Shown: one piece after another, positions 9,422 to 16,889 of the stretch
Numbering within the stretch: the first letter of the stretch is position 1
Layout: each line of letters starts with the position of its first letter
Source: Flavilitoribacter nigricans DSM 23189 = NBRC 102662
Lineage (GTDB): Bacteria > Bacteroidota > Bacteroidia > Chitinophagales > Saprospiraceae
Reading direction: 5' to 3'
Assembly (NCBI RefSeq): GCF_002646595.1
Contig: NZ_PDUD01000017.1
Location: forward strand, 310,001 to 374,000
DNA: 64,000 nucleotides
Made by a program: the position numbers and the translations under genes
Notes under the pieces: generated by a model
Seen by the model: only the letters and a program-made list of their open reading frames with translations
Told to the model about the DNA's origin: nothing
Database searches by the model: none

Positions 9422-9763
9422 ATGAATATGAAAAGACGAACTTTCGCTAGAAACACCGGCGCAGTTGGCCTTAGTGTCCTTCTCTCTCCTATCTTATCGC
9501 TTAAAGCTCAGACCGTTTCCAGTCAGGTGGCGGCACTTCCGCGGGCCATGCAGGCACAGCTTCAGCAACTGGAACAGCATATGCTGCAGGGACAAATATC
9601 CGCCGACCAGGCCGGGATGGTCCGGGATTATCTCCAACCGGTCAGGATCATCGAAGTCGAACAGCGGGGCGATGATTACTCCCTGAAATTCCAGAACCGA
9701 CAGGCTCATACCCTGACCCTGACCCGGAAAAATGGAAAGCTGTCTAACCGCATCACCCAATAA
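9422..9763 (+). CDS. Small secreted protein with twin-arginine-like signal
   Basis: 113 residues. The N-terminus MNMKRRTFARNTGAVGLSVL has an RR pair followed by a hydrophobic stretch ending at LKAQ, resembling a Tat signal peptide. ATG at 9428 is an alternative start that brings the RR pair closer to the N-terminus. The mature part has a Gln-rich helical segment (about 45-65) and ends with a likely beta segment (YSLKFQNRQAHTLTLTRKNG). I do not recognise a family. It lies divergent to the tail-collar genes and convergent with the sulfotransferase, so no operon partner is evident. Confidence 0.65.
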   Translation: MNMKRRTFARNTGAVGLSVLLSPILSLKAQTVSSQVAALPRAMQAQLQQLEQHMLQGQISADQAGMVRDYLQPVRIIEVEQRGDDYSLKFQNRQAHTLTLTRKNGKLSNRITQ

Positions 9764-9846
9764 AAACCGGACCGACCGCAAACGGACCGATGTCCCAATT
9801 CCCCTGCTTCTCTGTAAATTAGATCCCGGCTACGCACAACTTCCCC

Positions 9847-10635
9847 TTACCCACCCGCTTTAATTTGAGACTGAATATTTCTGATGATTACTGATTCCTC
9901 CTGGCTAAGGGCAGGAACCGGCCCGGTATCCTGATGGTAATCCCCAATGCGGTGATCCATTACCGTACGGTCTATCTTTTGGCAACCGGTGAATTCTTCC
10001 AGCTCCGACAGGACAGATTCGGGCTCCGCTACCAACACTTTGTAGTCGATCCAAAATACTCTATCACTGCGCAGACGACGCCGGGCTTCCTGTAGGTTCA
10101 TCAACCAGAATTGGCTGAATTGCTGAACATCGGCCAGGTTCCGGCAAAGCTCCATTTGTTTGGCCGAACGCACGCAGGGTTCCAGGTCCCGTACAATGTA
10201 GACCACCCGGGACCGGGGCATGATCTGAAGTAATTGTTCCAGTTGAAAGGTGTTCCAGCCGGGCAGTTTTGCACCCCATTGTTCGCGGCCATGTCTGCGG
10301 GCAAACTCGGCGAAGTAGTGGAAAAATCCCGCCACCTGATCTTCGAAGCGCGCTACGTATTCCACCGGATCGGGCATGAGGTCGGGTATCCAGTCGTTCA
10401 CTGCTCCGGCCAGCACCTGCTGCATCTGATCGGAACGCCAGCCGTCGTTCCGGCCGTACATGCTGCTTTTCTGCACGTACAGACCGATCAGCATATTCAG
10501 GTCGTTGGCGCAGGTCTCACCGTAGATCAGCGTATCCATTGCCGAGCTCAACAGGCGTTGTATTAAGGTCGTTCCGGAGCGCTGAATTGGCGAAGCGATC
10601 AGTATGGGTTCCAGTGCTGCAAGCATCGTTCTCAT
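9847..10635 (-). CDS. Sulfotransferase family protein
   Basis: 262 residues from ATG at 10635 (ATG at 10626 also possible); the frame is open further upstream but overlaps the GH5 gene. Near the N-terminus PIQRSGTTLIQRLL (16-29) is the 5'-phosphosulfate loop that binds the PAPS donor. VVYIVRDLEPCVRSAKQ (144-160) matches the 3'-phosphate-binding motif, with R149 and S157. The family transfers sulfate from PAPS to carbohydrate or other hydroxyl groups; the acceptor cannot be told from sequence. It follows the GH5 gene by 50 bases on the same strand, which suggests cotranscription and possibly a role in polysaccharide modification. Length is typical for compact bacterial sulfotransferases. Confidence 0.8.
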   Translation of the reverse strand: MRTMLAALEPILIASPIQRSGTTLIQRLLSSAMDTLIYGETCANDLNMLIGLYVQKSSMYGRNDGWRSDQMQQVLAGAVNDWIPDLMPDPVEYVARFEDQVAGFFHYFAEFARRHGREQWGAKLPGWNTFQLEQLLQIMPRSRVVYIVRDLEPCVRSAKQMELCRNLADVQQFSQFWLMNLQEARRRLRSDRVFWIDYKVLVAEPESVLSELEEFTGCQKIDRTVMDHRIGDYHQDTGPVPALSQEESVIIRNIQSQIKAGG

Positions 10636-10685
10636 GGTTTTTCCGGTCCCGAAGATAGCGACAATTAATCCGACCCACTGCAGGC

Positions 10686-11696
10686 CTAGCGGTAAGATTG
10701 CAGATGTTGTTTGAAATATTTCCCATGCCGGGTCAGCGTGTATTCCCAGTCGGAAAATAATGCGGGCGCCCAGCGGGCATCGAACACCCAGACGACATAG
10801 GATATATCCCGGCTGTCGCAATAATCGGTAATGGCATCTCCGTAGCTTTCATCGCTGATCACCGGTACGTGGGCACCCCGCTCTTCTTCGCCGGCGAACC
10901 CGATCTCGGTCAGGATCAGGGGATACTTATCCTTGATAAAACCCCAGTCCTCCGTCCACTTTTCCGCCCAGGGCTTCGGACGTTTCTGCGGATAGGGATG
11001 GCTGACGTAGGCAATGCCTTCCGCCCGGATGGGATCTTCCCGGACCGGCGTCAGATCGTACGCCCAGTTAAAGCCGGCTACCAGGGGTATACCCTTTCCC
11101 CCATTCGCCCGGATGATAATGATGATCTCCTCCATCAACTCCTTCCACTGGGCCCAGCTACAGGTCCCCAACTGGTTGTTATAGGTAGTGGGTTCGTTGA
11201 ACAATTCGTAAAAAGCCACCGTAGGGTGATCTCCGTACCGTTTGGCGATCGTACGCCAGAATTCGAAGGTCTGTTTGGGCGTAGTTTCGTAGATCGGGCT
11301 CTGGTAAAGCTGGGTGCGAAGGTTGCCGATGCTGTGCCAGTCGAGGATCACGTACAGTCCCAGTTCGGTGGCCCAGGCAATCCCCTGGTCCAGTAATTCG
11401 AGATATTCTTCCGGACCGCGTCGTTCCCAGCGGGTTGGATGTATAGGGAAACGCACGACATTGGCGCCCCAGCTTTTCATTTCCCGGAAATAATCGAGGT
11501 TCCAATGGCGCTGGGCGGCCAGGTGATCGGGATCACTGGTATTGAGGCCGCGGAGGACTACTTTTTCGCCTTGTTGGTTGATGAATTGATTGCCCTGCAC
11601 CTCGAGGCGACTGAGGTGCGCGTTTTGGGCAAACAGCAGTTGGCAGCTTATCAATACGATTAAAACCAGACTACCGGTCTTGATCAGGTGCATCAT
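10686..11696 (-). CDS. Glycoside hydrolase family 5 (cellulase-like) secreted enzyme
   Basis: 336 residues with a Sec signal peptide ending at LLFAQ. A second Met follows the first directly, so the start is uncertain by one codon. The catalytic domain fills the protein: the GH5 acid/base motif YELFNEP (E168) and the nucleophile in LILTEIGF (E264) are both present, as are RGLN (49-52), RFPIHPTRW (82-90) and the HPY motif (233-235). GH5 enzymes hydrolyse beta-linked glucans or mannans; the exact substrate is not predictable here. There is no carbohydrate-binding module and no T9SS tail, so the enzyme is probably periplasmic or outer-membrane associated. It is followed by a sulfotransferase gene. 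Confidence 0.88.
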   Translation of the reverse strand: MMHLIKTGSLVLIVLISCQLLFAQNAHLSRLEVQGNQFINQQGEKVVLRGLNTSDPDHLAAQRHWNLDYFREMKSWGANVVRFPIHPTRWERRGPEEYLELLDQGIAWATELGLYVILDWHSIGNLRTQLYQSPIYETTPKQTFEFWRTIAKRYGDHPTVAFYELFNEPTTYNNQLGTCSWAQWKELMEEIIIIIRANGGKGIPLVAGFNWAYDLTPVREDPIRAEGIAYVSHPYPQKRPKPWAEKWTEDWGFIKDKYPLILTEIGFAGEEERGAHVPVISDESYGDAITDYCDSRDISYVVWVFDARWAPALFSDWEYTLTRHGKYFKQHLQSYR

Positions 11697-11734
11697 TGGT
11701 TATAGCTTGTTTGGCTATTCAGGTAAAGAAAGAT

Positions 11735-11750
11735 CTACAAAATTTTGTAG
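11735..11750. promoter_or_regulatory. 16-bp perfect palindrome upstream of GH5 gene
   Basis: CTACAAAATTTTGTAG is perfectly self-complementary and lies 39 bases upstream of the GH5 start. Its position and symmetry would suit a dimeric repressor or activator site. No other copy was noticed in the window. Confidence 0.35.
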
Positions 11751-11905
11751 GAAAGAACATTAATAATTAATAATCGAAAACCAAAAATGACTGGATTTTC
11801 ACCGTAACCTGTGCTGCCATATAGCAAGCGCGCAGCGGTCGAGTAGGCACCCAGACGCTAAGCTTTTAGTGTATTTGCCGACGGTAAATATCTGTTTAGT
11901 GTATT

Positions 11906-12070
11906 ATTCACCGCGAAGGCGCTAAGACGCAAAGAACTAGGCTGTCTTTTTGGAGAAAATTTGCATTCGCAAATTTTTCAACATTCTTCACAGACAAGAA
12001 CGCAAAGATTTGTGATTTTGCCTCCGGCAAAATCACAAAAACTTAGCGACTTGGCGTCTTTGCGGTGAAT
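11906..12070. repeat. 165-bp inverted-repeat element (GCGAAGGCGCTAAGACGC type)
   Basis: The ends form imperfect 29-base terminal inverted repeats (24 of 29 match), beginning ATTCACCGC on each strand. Inside are two perfect hairpins: AAAATTTGC at 11956-11964 with its mirror at 11969-11977, and a 14-bp stem at 12009-12022/12026-12039 built on GATTTTGCC. The element fills much of the 443-base gap between the GH5 gene and the sugar isomerase. It looks like a small non-autonomous repeat, and a shorter relative sits at 39440-39509. The other bases of the gap (11697-11905) show only the palindrome near the GH5 start. Confidence 0.55.
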
Positions 12071-12139
12071 CCAAGCTTTATTAATTCTCCAAGTTCGACA
12101 CTAGGAAGTTTTGCAGATCCTTTATCTGACATTGTAAAT

Positions 12140-12988
12140 TCAACTCGCCAGAGTATCCATAATCCCATTGGTATACCCCACCGATTCCGCCAGTCCGGGG
12201 ATCGGGTCCTTACCGTCTTTCTCGTATTCCAGACCAACGATGCCGGTATATTTGATATCGCGCAGGCACTGGATGAAAGCGGGCAGATCCATGATCCCCC
12301 GGCCGAATTCCTGGGGCGTGCCCTCGGCGCCTAACTTATTGACATCCTTCAGGTGGATATCGTATAAGCGATCCGCGTACTGCTTGGCTTTGGCGACCGG
12401 GTCCTGACCGATCCGGAAGGTATGCCCAATGTCGATACACAGGCCGATACGCTTATCCAGGTCTTTTACCTTGGCCATGACATCATCCGGGCTGGGATAA
12501 ACTTTGTCCCCCGGGCCGTGGTTGTGAATGGCCAGTTTGATGTCCGTTTCTTTTACCCGTTTTTCCACCAGTGGCAAGAGTTCCGGGTTGGGTACCCCGA
12601 TGATCATTCGCATGCCGGCCGTTTTGGCGTAGTCAAAGGCATTGTTAACCTCGTCTTCCGATTTCATGTAGATCACCCCGGCTCCGTAGAGGTCGATACC
12701 GGCCGCTCTTACTTTGGCGGCTACGGCCTCAATGTCCGATTTGGAGCTATCCAGCGGCAAGTGCATACTCTTGAGGGAAATCGCTTTTAGATTCAACCGG
12801 TTGCACACGGCCAGCGTTTCGTCCAGCGTCAGGCTCCGGGTGGTGTAGGACGCCAGTCCCAGGGTCAGTGGATGAACCGGTCCGGTATTTTTTTGTCCGG
12901 TTTGGGCAGCTTTACAGGCTACGGATGAGGTAGCGGCAATGGTGCCGATTCCCAGCACCCGCAGAAAGTTCTTTCTCGTGTATTTCAT
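12140..12988 (-). CDS. Sugar phosphate isomerase/epimerase family (TIM-barrel), exported
   Basis: 282 residues. The start MKYTRKNFLRVLGIGTIAAT resembles a Tat-like or lipoprotein leader with Cys at residue 25 (SSVACKA). The rest is an AP-endonuclease-2/xylose-isomerase-like TIM barrel: LTLDETLAVCNRLNLKAISL, then LAIHNHGPGD, IGLCIDIGH and YDIHLKDV carry His, Asp and Glu residues that bind the metal in the family. The C-terminus (GIVGLEYEKDGKDP) closes the barrel. Members isomerise or epimerise sugars, or cleave 3-keto-glycosides together with DUF1080 proteins. The DUF1080 gene lies 28 bases upstream on the same strand, so an operon is likely. The exact substrate is unknown. Confidence 0.85.
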   Translation of the reverse strand: MKYTRKNFLRVLGIGTIAATSSVACKAAQTGQKNTGPVHPLTLGLASYTTRSLTLDETLAVCNRLNLKAISLKSMHLPLDSSKSDIEAVAAKVRAAGIDLYGAGVIYMKSEDEVNNAFDYAKTAGMRMIIGVPNPELLPLVEKRVKETDIKLAIHNHGPGDKVYPSPDDVMAKVKDLDKRIGLCIDIGHTFRIGQDPVAKAKQYADRLYDIHLKDVNKLGAEGTPQEFGRGIMDLPAFIQCLRDIKYTGIVGLEYEKDGKDPIPGLAESVGYTNGIMDTLAS

Positions 12989-13016
12989 GTCAACTAGTTT
13001 TTGTAAATATCAGTGA

Positions 13017-13718
13017 TCAGTTTTGTGCGGGATAATTTTCACTCAGTCCCTTTATTTTTTGCAATTCCACTTTGCGGAATTCCACCTCCGAACCTTCCGC
13101 CTGCAGGGCAACCTGTCCGTGGTCGGCCGTACAATCGTAGCCGTAGTTGACCAGATCGCCGTTCACCCACACCTTGATGGAACGCTCGTAACATTCCACC
13201 ACCATGGTATTCCACTCCCCTACCGGGTTTTCCGATCCGTCCGTCAGATTGGGGATGCGACGCAGGTCACCTTCCGTATTGCCCCATTTCTCTTTCGGCC
13301 CGCGGCGTTCTTCCATATTCGGTACCACGATATCCTCCCGGATGACCCAAAAGTCGCCGGCATTTTCGTGCATCATCTGGGCTTCGATGGATTTGGGGAA
13401 CATCTTGTACAGTGCCCGGGGCGTGGATGCGTGTACCAGCACCCCGCAATTGCCCGGTTCTCCGGCAAATCGATATTCTACCCGCAGGCGATAATCTTTG
13501 TAAATTTTATCACTGATCAGGTGGCCGCCGGGCGTACCGAGGCTGACCAGCAAACCATTCCGGATGATGAAGGGGTTGCGGGCATCGGGATTGTCGTCCA
13601 TTTCGGGTACATCGGCGTGCCAGCCCCTGAGGTCTTCACCGTTGAAGAGGCTTTTCGCCGTGGATCCGCAGGAGCTCAGGGCCAGGGCAAGCAACAAAAG
13701 GAAAATTAGTTGTTTCAT
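13017..13718 (-). CDS. DUF1080 (3-keto-disaccharide hydrolase-like) lipoprotein
   Basis: 233 residues. The leader MKQLIFLLLLALALSSCGST has a lipobox with Cys17, so the mature protein is lipid anchored. The DUF1080 jelly-roll shows its landmarks: LFNGEDLRGWHA, FIIRNGLLVSLGTPGGHLIS, YKDYRLRVEYRFAGEPGNCGVLVHA, and the C-terminal NGDLVNYGYDC...GQVALQAEGSEVEFRKVEL. The family resembles concanavalin-like lectins/glucanases; some members hydrolyse 3-keto-glycosides. It is followed 28 bases later by the sugar isomerase gene, and the pairing supports a shared role in glycoside breakdown. A second, more distant DUF1080 protein lies at 21287-22069. Confidence 0.87.
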   Translation of the reverse strand: MKQLIFLLLLALALSSCGSTAKSLFNGEDLRGWHADVPEMDDNPDARNPFIIRNGLLVSLGTPGGHLISDKIYKDYRLRVEYRFAGEPGNCGVLVHASTPRALYKMFPKSIEAQMMHENAGDFWVIREDIVVPNMEERRGPKEKWGNTEGDLRRIPNLTDGSENPVGEWNTMVVECYERSIKVWVNGDLVNYGYDCTADHGQVALQAEGSEVEFRKVELQKIKGLSENYPAQN

Positions 13719-13934
13719 ACGTTGGTAGTTAACTAGCGGTCAGTAGTTGTTCTGCCCGGTAAACTTATCGTCATCGGAAACTATCAATTCCAAATTCAAT
13801 AGCAATTTCAATGACTGGGAGGTATTGGGATTTAGATTGCCATGCTTATTGAAATTAAAAACACCCTAGCCACAAGATCATCGGACAATTCAGATAGCCC
13901 GTCAATGGTTGATCAATTCCACTATCTGCGAAAA

Positions 13935-14516
13935 TTAATCCTGCTTATCCTTCAAAAATTCTTCCGTGAAATGCGCTTTTCGTTTGGGTGCCGCAAATTT
14001 TTTCTCATTGTAGGCAGCCGATTGCCCTTTCGGTATAGACAGACTTTGCCAGTCCTGTCCCTTAATCATCCGTCCGATAAAAACGATCTGCCCGACGTGA
14101 TAGGCGTAATGAGCCATCTGCCGGTTGACGGCCTCGGGAATGCTGTGCCCCATATTGCGGATGTAGACGGTAGTATCGAAATTGGAGGGATTGATACTAT
14201 CCAAAGCATCGAACAGGCATTTCCAGCCGGCCTCCCATTTTTCGCGCAGCTCGGCCTCGGTTTTAATGCTCGCCTCAAATTCGGCATCGCGATTACGCCA
14301 TTCCTTTTCACCGTCGGACGTCAGGAAATCCGTCCAGCGGGACAGCATATTCCCCCACAGGTGTCGCACGATAATGGCGATGGAGTTACTTTCGGGGTTG
14401 TACTGCCAGAAGAGGTCGGCTTCGGCCAGTTGATCGAAGGTGCGGTCTCCGAGGAGTTTGTAGTATTGGAATTGTTTTCGGGCGCTTTCGAGGTAATCGG
14501 TGTTGAAGTTTTGCAT
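13935..14516 (-). CDS. DinB-fold protein, DUF1572 family
   Basis: 193 residues from ATG at 14516; the frame is open to 14567 but the family starts near MQNFNTDYLESARKQFQYYK. A four-helix DinB/YfiT-type bundle is suggested by spacing of the three likely metal ligands: H52 (IIVRHLWGNM), H136 and H140 (MAHYAYHVGQ). The DinB fold covers thiol-dependent transferases and other metal enzymes; DUF1572 members have no settled substrate. It is cytoplasmic, with no signal peptide. It stands alone on the minus strand, just downstream (in transcription terms) of a repeat element that begins 47 bases before its start. Confidence 0.8.
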   Translation of the reverse strand: MQNFNTDYLESARKQFQYYKLLGDRTFDQLAEADLFWQYNPESNSIAIIVRHLWGNMLSRWTDFLTSDGEKEWRNRDAEFEASIKTEAELREKWEAGWKCLFDALDSINPSNFDTTVYIRNMGHSIPEAVNRQMAHYAYHVGQIVFIGRMIKGQDWQSLSIPKGQSAAYNEKKFAAPKRKAHFTEEFLKDKQD

Positions 14517-14562
14517 GTATGGGAAGGTTTTTGGATGAATTATGGTCTGTTTTTTGGATAGT

Positions 14563-14748
14563 TCCACCCCCTAAATCCCCCGCCGGCACCGGTACGTGAC
14601 CGTATGGGCGGGGGACATTTCCCGCGATGAGTTGGGGAAAATTAACGGGATGGTTGCCTCGATGGCTGAAGAAAACCCGGTGAAATTATCCGTAACCAGT
14701 CTCTTCGTTGATTACTGTCCCCCGCTAGCGGGGGAAACAGGGGGTGGA
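14563..14748. repeat. 186-bp inverted-repeat element, copy 1
   Basis: It begins TCCACCCCCTAAATCCCCC and ends with GGGGGAAACAGGGGGTGGA, so the outer ten bases are a perfect inverted repeat and both ends form G/C-rich hairpins. The second copy at 14839-15024 has the same length and orientation and shares the internal CCCGCGATGAG..TGGGG segment. In this copy the left hairpin loop is expanded by a segment containing GCACCGGTACGTG; in copy 2 the right hairpin loop holds the same bases in reverse complement. The open frame that crosses it is an artefact of the repeat. Confidence 0.65.
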
Positions 14749-14838
14749 AATCCCTTTCGGATTGTCGGTCATATTGATGCATATAATAAAGAGTCTTGAA
14801 ATTTTAAAAGCGTGAGAAGTTTAGTTTTTGCAGACAAG

Positions 14839-15024
14839 TCCACCCCCTAAATCCCCCGCCAGCGGGGGACAGTTCCCGCGATGAGCTGGGGCAAATTGAT
14901 GCGGGTTATTGCCTTGGCTGCTGTAGATGCCTGGTAAAATTATTCGCATCCAGGCACTTTGTTGAGTACTGCCCCCCGCTCCTAAGGGCACGTACCGGTG
15001 CTCGCGGGCGAACCAGGGGGAGGA
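14839..15024. repeat. 186-bp inverted-repeat element, copy 2, overlapping the DUF559 gene
   Basis: Same orientation and length as copy 1, 90 bases after it. The left end TCCACCCCCTAAATCCCCC carries a compact GCCAGC loop; the right end carries a longer loop with CACGTACCGGTGC. The right end encodes the last residues and stop codon of the DUF559 nuclease on the minus strand. Related but decayed segments occur at 22176-22237 and 22784-22846. Confidence 0.65.
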
Positions 15025-15413
15025 AATCCTTTTTGATGATCAATCCAATCAACAATAATCCTGGAGACTTCTCCCATTTGATTTAATACCTCCCAGCTTG
15101 AAAACCGCAATGTGGTAAAACCTACTAAACCGAGTTGTCTATCTCTCTCCATATCTCGCTTTACAGCATCTGTATCATCGTGGGTGATCCCATCTACTTC
15201 AATAATGAGCAGTAATTCTTTACACATAAAATCGGCGATATAGTTTAAAACCGAGCGTTGACGCCGGAATTGAAAGCCTTTCATTTGCCTGCTCCCCAGC
15301 ACATATTTCCACATACAAGCTTCACTTTTAGTCATTGATTTTCGAAGCTGGTTGGCGAGTAGTCGCAGTTTAGGGTTATAATGAAAATTGTTTTGGGGAG
15401 AGGCTTTTTCCAT
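14982..15413 (-). CDS. DUF559 endonuclease-domain protein
   Basis: 143 residues. It matches the DUF559 / Vsr-like PD-(D/E)XK fold: N-terminal KLRLLANQLRKSMTKSEACM, GFQFRRQRSVLNYIADF with D61, IIEVDGITHD with E72, D74 and H78, then LGLVGFTTLRFSSWEVLNQ. DUF559 proteins are predicted nucleases; cellular roles are mostly unknown. The last ~14 residues (GFPPPGSPASTGTCP) are Pro/Gly-rich and are encoded by the end of the 186-bp repeat, so the stop codon lies inside the repeat's hairpin loop. Either the gene was extended into the repeat or the repeat is part of a unit that includes the gene. No partner methylase or toxin gene is next to it. Confidence 0.8.
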   Translation of the reverse strand: MEKASPQNNFHYNPKLRLLANQLRKSMTKSEACMWKYVLGSRQMKGFQFRRQRSVLNYIADFMCKELLLIIEVDGITHDDTDAVKRDMERDRQLGLVGFTTLRFSSWEVLNQMGEVSRIIVDWIDHQKGFPPPGSPASTGTCP

Positions 15414-15641
15414 GCGAACGCGCTTTATTTTAGAAATTTTGGAAAATGGATTTTAAATGAGGAATTGAGACTGCAGCAATATAGGGATATTAACCTAAAG
15501 TTTGCTTCGCTACCGGCACAGTGCCCTATTTCCCAGTCGCTCTTCCGATGAAGCGGTCAGCTCATCGAATAGAATACCTAATTAGCTGGAAAACCGGAAC
15601 CTTGCACCAGTACGCAAAAACGCGTCGTAAATCCATTAATC

Positions 15642-16730
15642 ATGAACGTCTTCCGCTCCAATAAACTCCGGTCACAGCTCAAAAAAGTGCTGTACATCAC
15701 CATCGCCTGGACCATCATCTCCCTGATCCAGTATTTCAATGTTTACTCCATCTTTGTAGAGCTGGACGTCTGGCCCGAAATGATCAATGCCCGGGCGGCC
15801 TTTGCCGGTAGTATCCTGAAAGGTATCCTGGCCGGTTTACTGGGCGGTAGTGCCCTGGTCTTCCTCTGGGATTCCTGGTTACAGACCAAGAACTACGCCC
15901 TGGGGGTACTCTATATCATCCTGACGTTTACCGCCATTTTTGTTTTTGTTTCCGTCGCCATCGGCCTGTTCTATACCAGCCGGCTGCACGGTTTGGCCAT
16001 CTACGAACCGGAGCTTTGGTCTTTGGTATTCCAGGACCTAACCGGGCTCTCGACCTTAAAGCATTATCTATTCTGGCTGTTCGTGGTGGATGCCACGCAT
16101 CTGGTCATGCTGGTGAATGACAAATACGGACCGGGCATGTTCCGGGACTTCATGATGGGCAAATACTTTCGTCCCAAAAGGGAAGAGCGGATCTTCATGT
16201 TCCTTGATCTGCGCTCCTCCACCACCATCGCTGAGCGGCTGGGAGAAGAGCGCTATTTCAATTTCATCAAGGATGTATTCAAAGACGCTACGCCCGGCAT
16301 CGTTTATACCAAAGGGGAGATCTACCAGTACGTCGGGGATGAGATCGTGATCAGCTGGAAAACGGATGAAGGGATCCGTAACGCCAGTTGTATCCGCTGT
16401 TTTTATGAGATCCAGCGCATTTTGCGGCAAAAGGCACCCTATTACGAAGCGACCTACGGAGTAAGCCCCGAATTTAAAGCCGGACTGCACTACGGGCACG
16501 TCATGGCCGGTGAGATCGGGGTGATCAAACGCGACATCGCTTTTTCCGGAGATGTTCTGAATACCACCGCCCGGATCCAATCGAAATGCAACGAACTGGG
16601 CGTCAACATTCTGCTGTCTAAACCTCTGCTGGACCAACTGGCGTTACCCCCCAATACCTTTATCCCCCAGAAGATCGGCAATATTCTGTTGCGCGGAAAA
16701 AGGCAGGAGGTCACGCTTTTTACGGTCTAG
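15642..16730 (+). CDS. Membrane-bound class III adenylate/guanylate cyclase
   Basis: 362 residues. Four hydrophobic segments (about 15-35, 58-78, 86-110, 140-158) form the N-terminal membrane domain; the catalytic domain begins near residue 183. Class III landmarks: FMFLDLRSSTTIAERLG with metal-binding D189, GEIYQYVGDEIVISW with the second metal Asp D233, the YGHVMAGEIG strand, and FSGDVLNTTARIQ near the end, which carries the conserved Asn and Arg of the active site. The product would be cAMP or cGMP; the residue that selects the base was not resolved by eye. No cyclic-nucleotide effector gene is close. It converges on a block of dockerin-like genes with only an 18-base gap to the remnant. 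Confidence 0.87.
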   Translation: MNVFRSNKLRSQLKKVLYITIAWTIISLIQYFNVYSIFVELDVWPEMINARAAFAGSILKGILAGLLGGSALVFLWDSWLQTKNYALGVLYIILTFTAIFVFVSVAIGLFYTSRLHGLAIYEPELWSLVFQDLTGLSTLKHYLFWLFVVDATHLVMLVNDKYGPGMFRDFMMGKYFRPKREERIFMFLDLRSSTTIAERLGEERYFNFIKDVFKDATPGIVYTKGEIYQYVGDEIVISWKTDEGIRNASCIRCFYEIQRILRQKAPYYEATYGVSPEFKAGLHYGHVMAGEIGVIKRDIAFSGDVLNTTARIQSKCNELGVNILLSKPLLDQLALPPNTFIPQKIGNILLRGKRQEVTLFTV

Positions 16731-16748
16731 CCCAAAAATATGCAGCGC

Positions 16749-16889
16749 TTATTCGCCCCCGGTCTGAGCATCACGGTTGATATCGCCGATCTTGATCGCG
16801 ATGAAATCGAAGGAAAGTCCACCGGTGTCCCCTTCGTTGATGATCCTTACACAGGAGTGTTTCCAACCGGGGATCACTTCACCTCGGCA
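16749..16889 (-). pseudogene. Remnant of a dockerin-like protein C-terminus
   Basis: On the minus strand a short frame without its own start reads ...GDTGGLSFDFIAIKIGDINR DAQTGGE and then stops at 16749. This matches the tails of its neighbours (LDFIAVKVGDVSGDAEVK at 16874 and DLSFVAVKMGDFDES in the gene at 18271). A stop codon interrupts the frame upstream at 16890. It overlaps the end of the neighbouring gene by 16 bases in another frame, so it is best explained as a leftover of a third copy after a deletion. Confidence 0.6.

Noticed and set aside
14596-14799. Short plus-strand frame within the 186-bp element region
   Set aside because: Coincides with a repeat and has no coding character.
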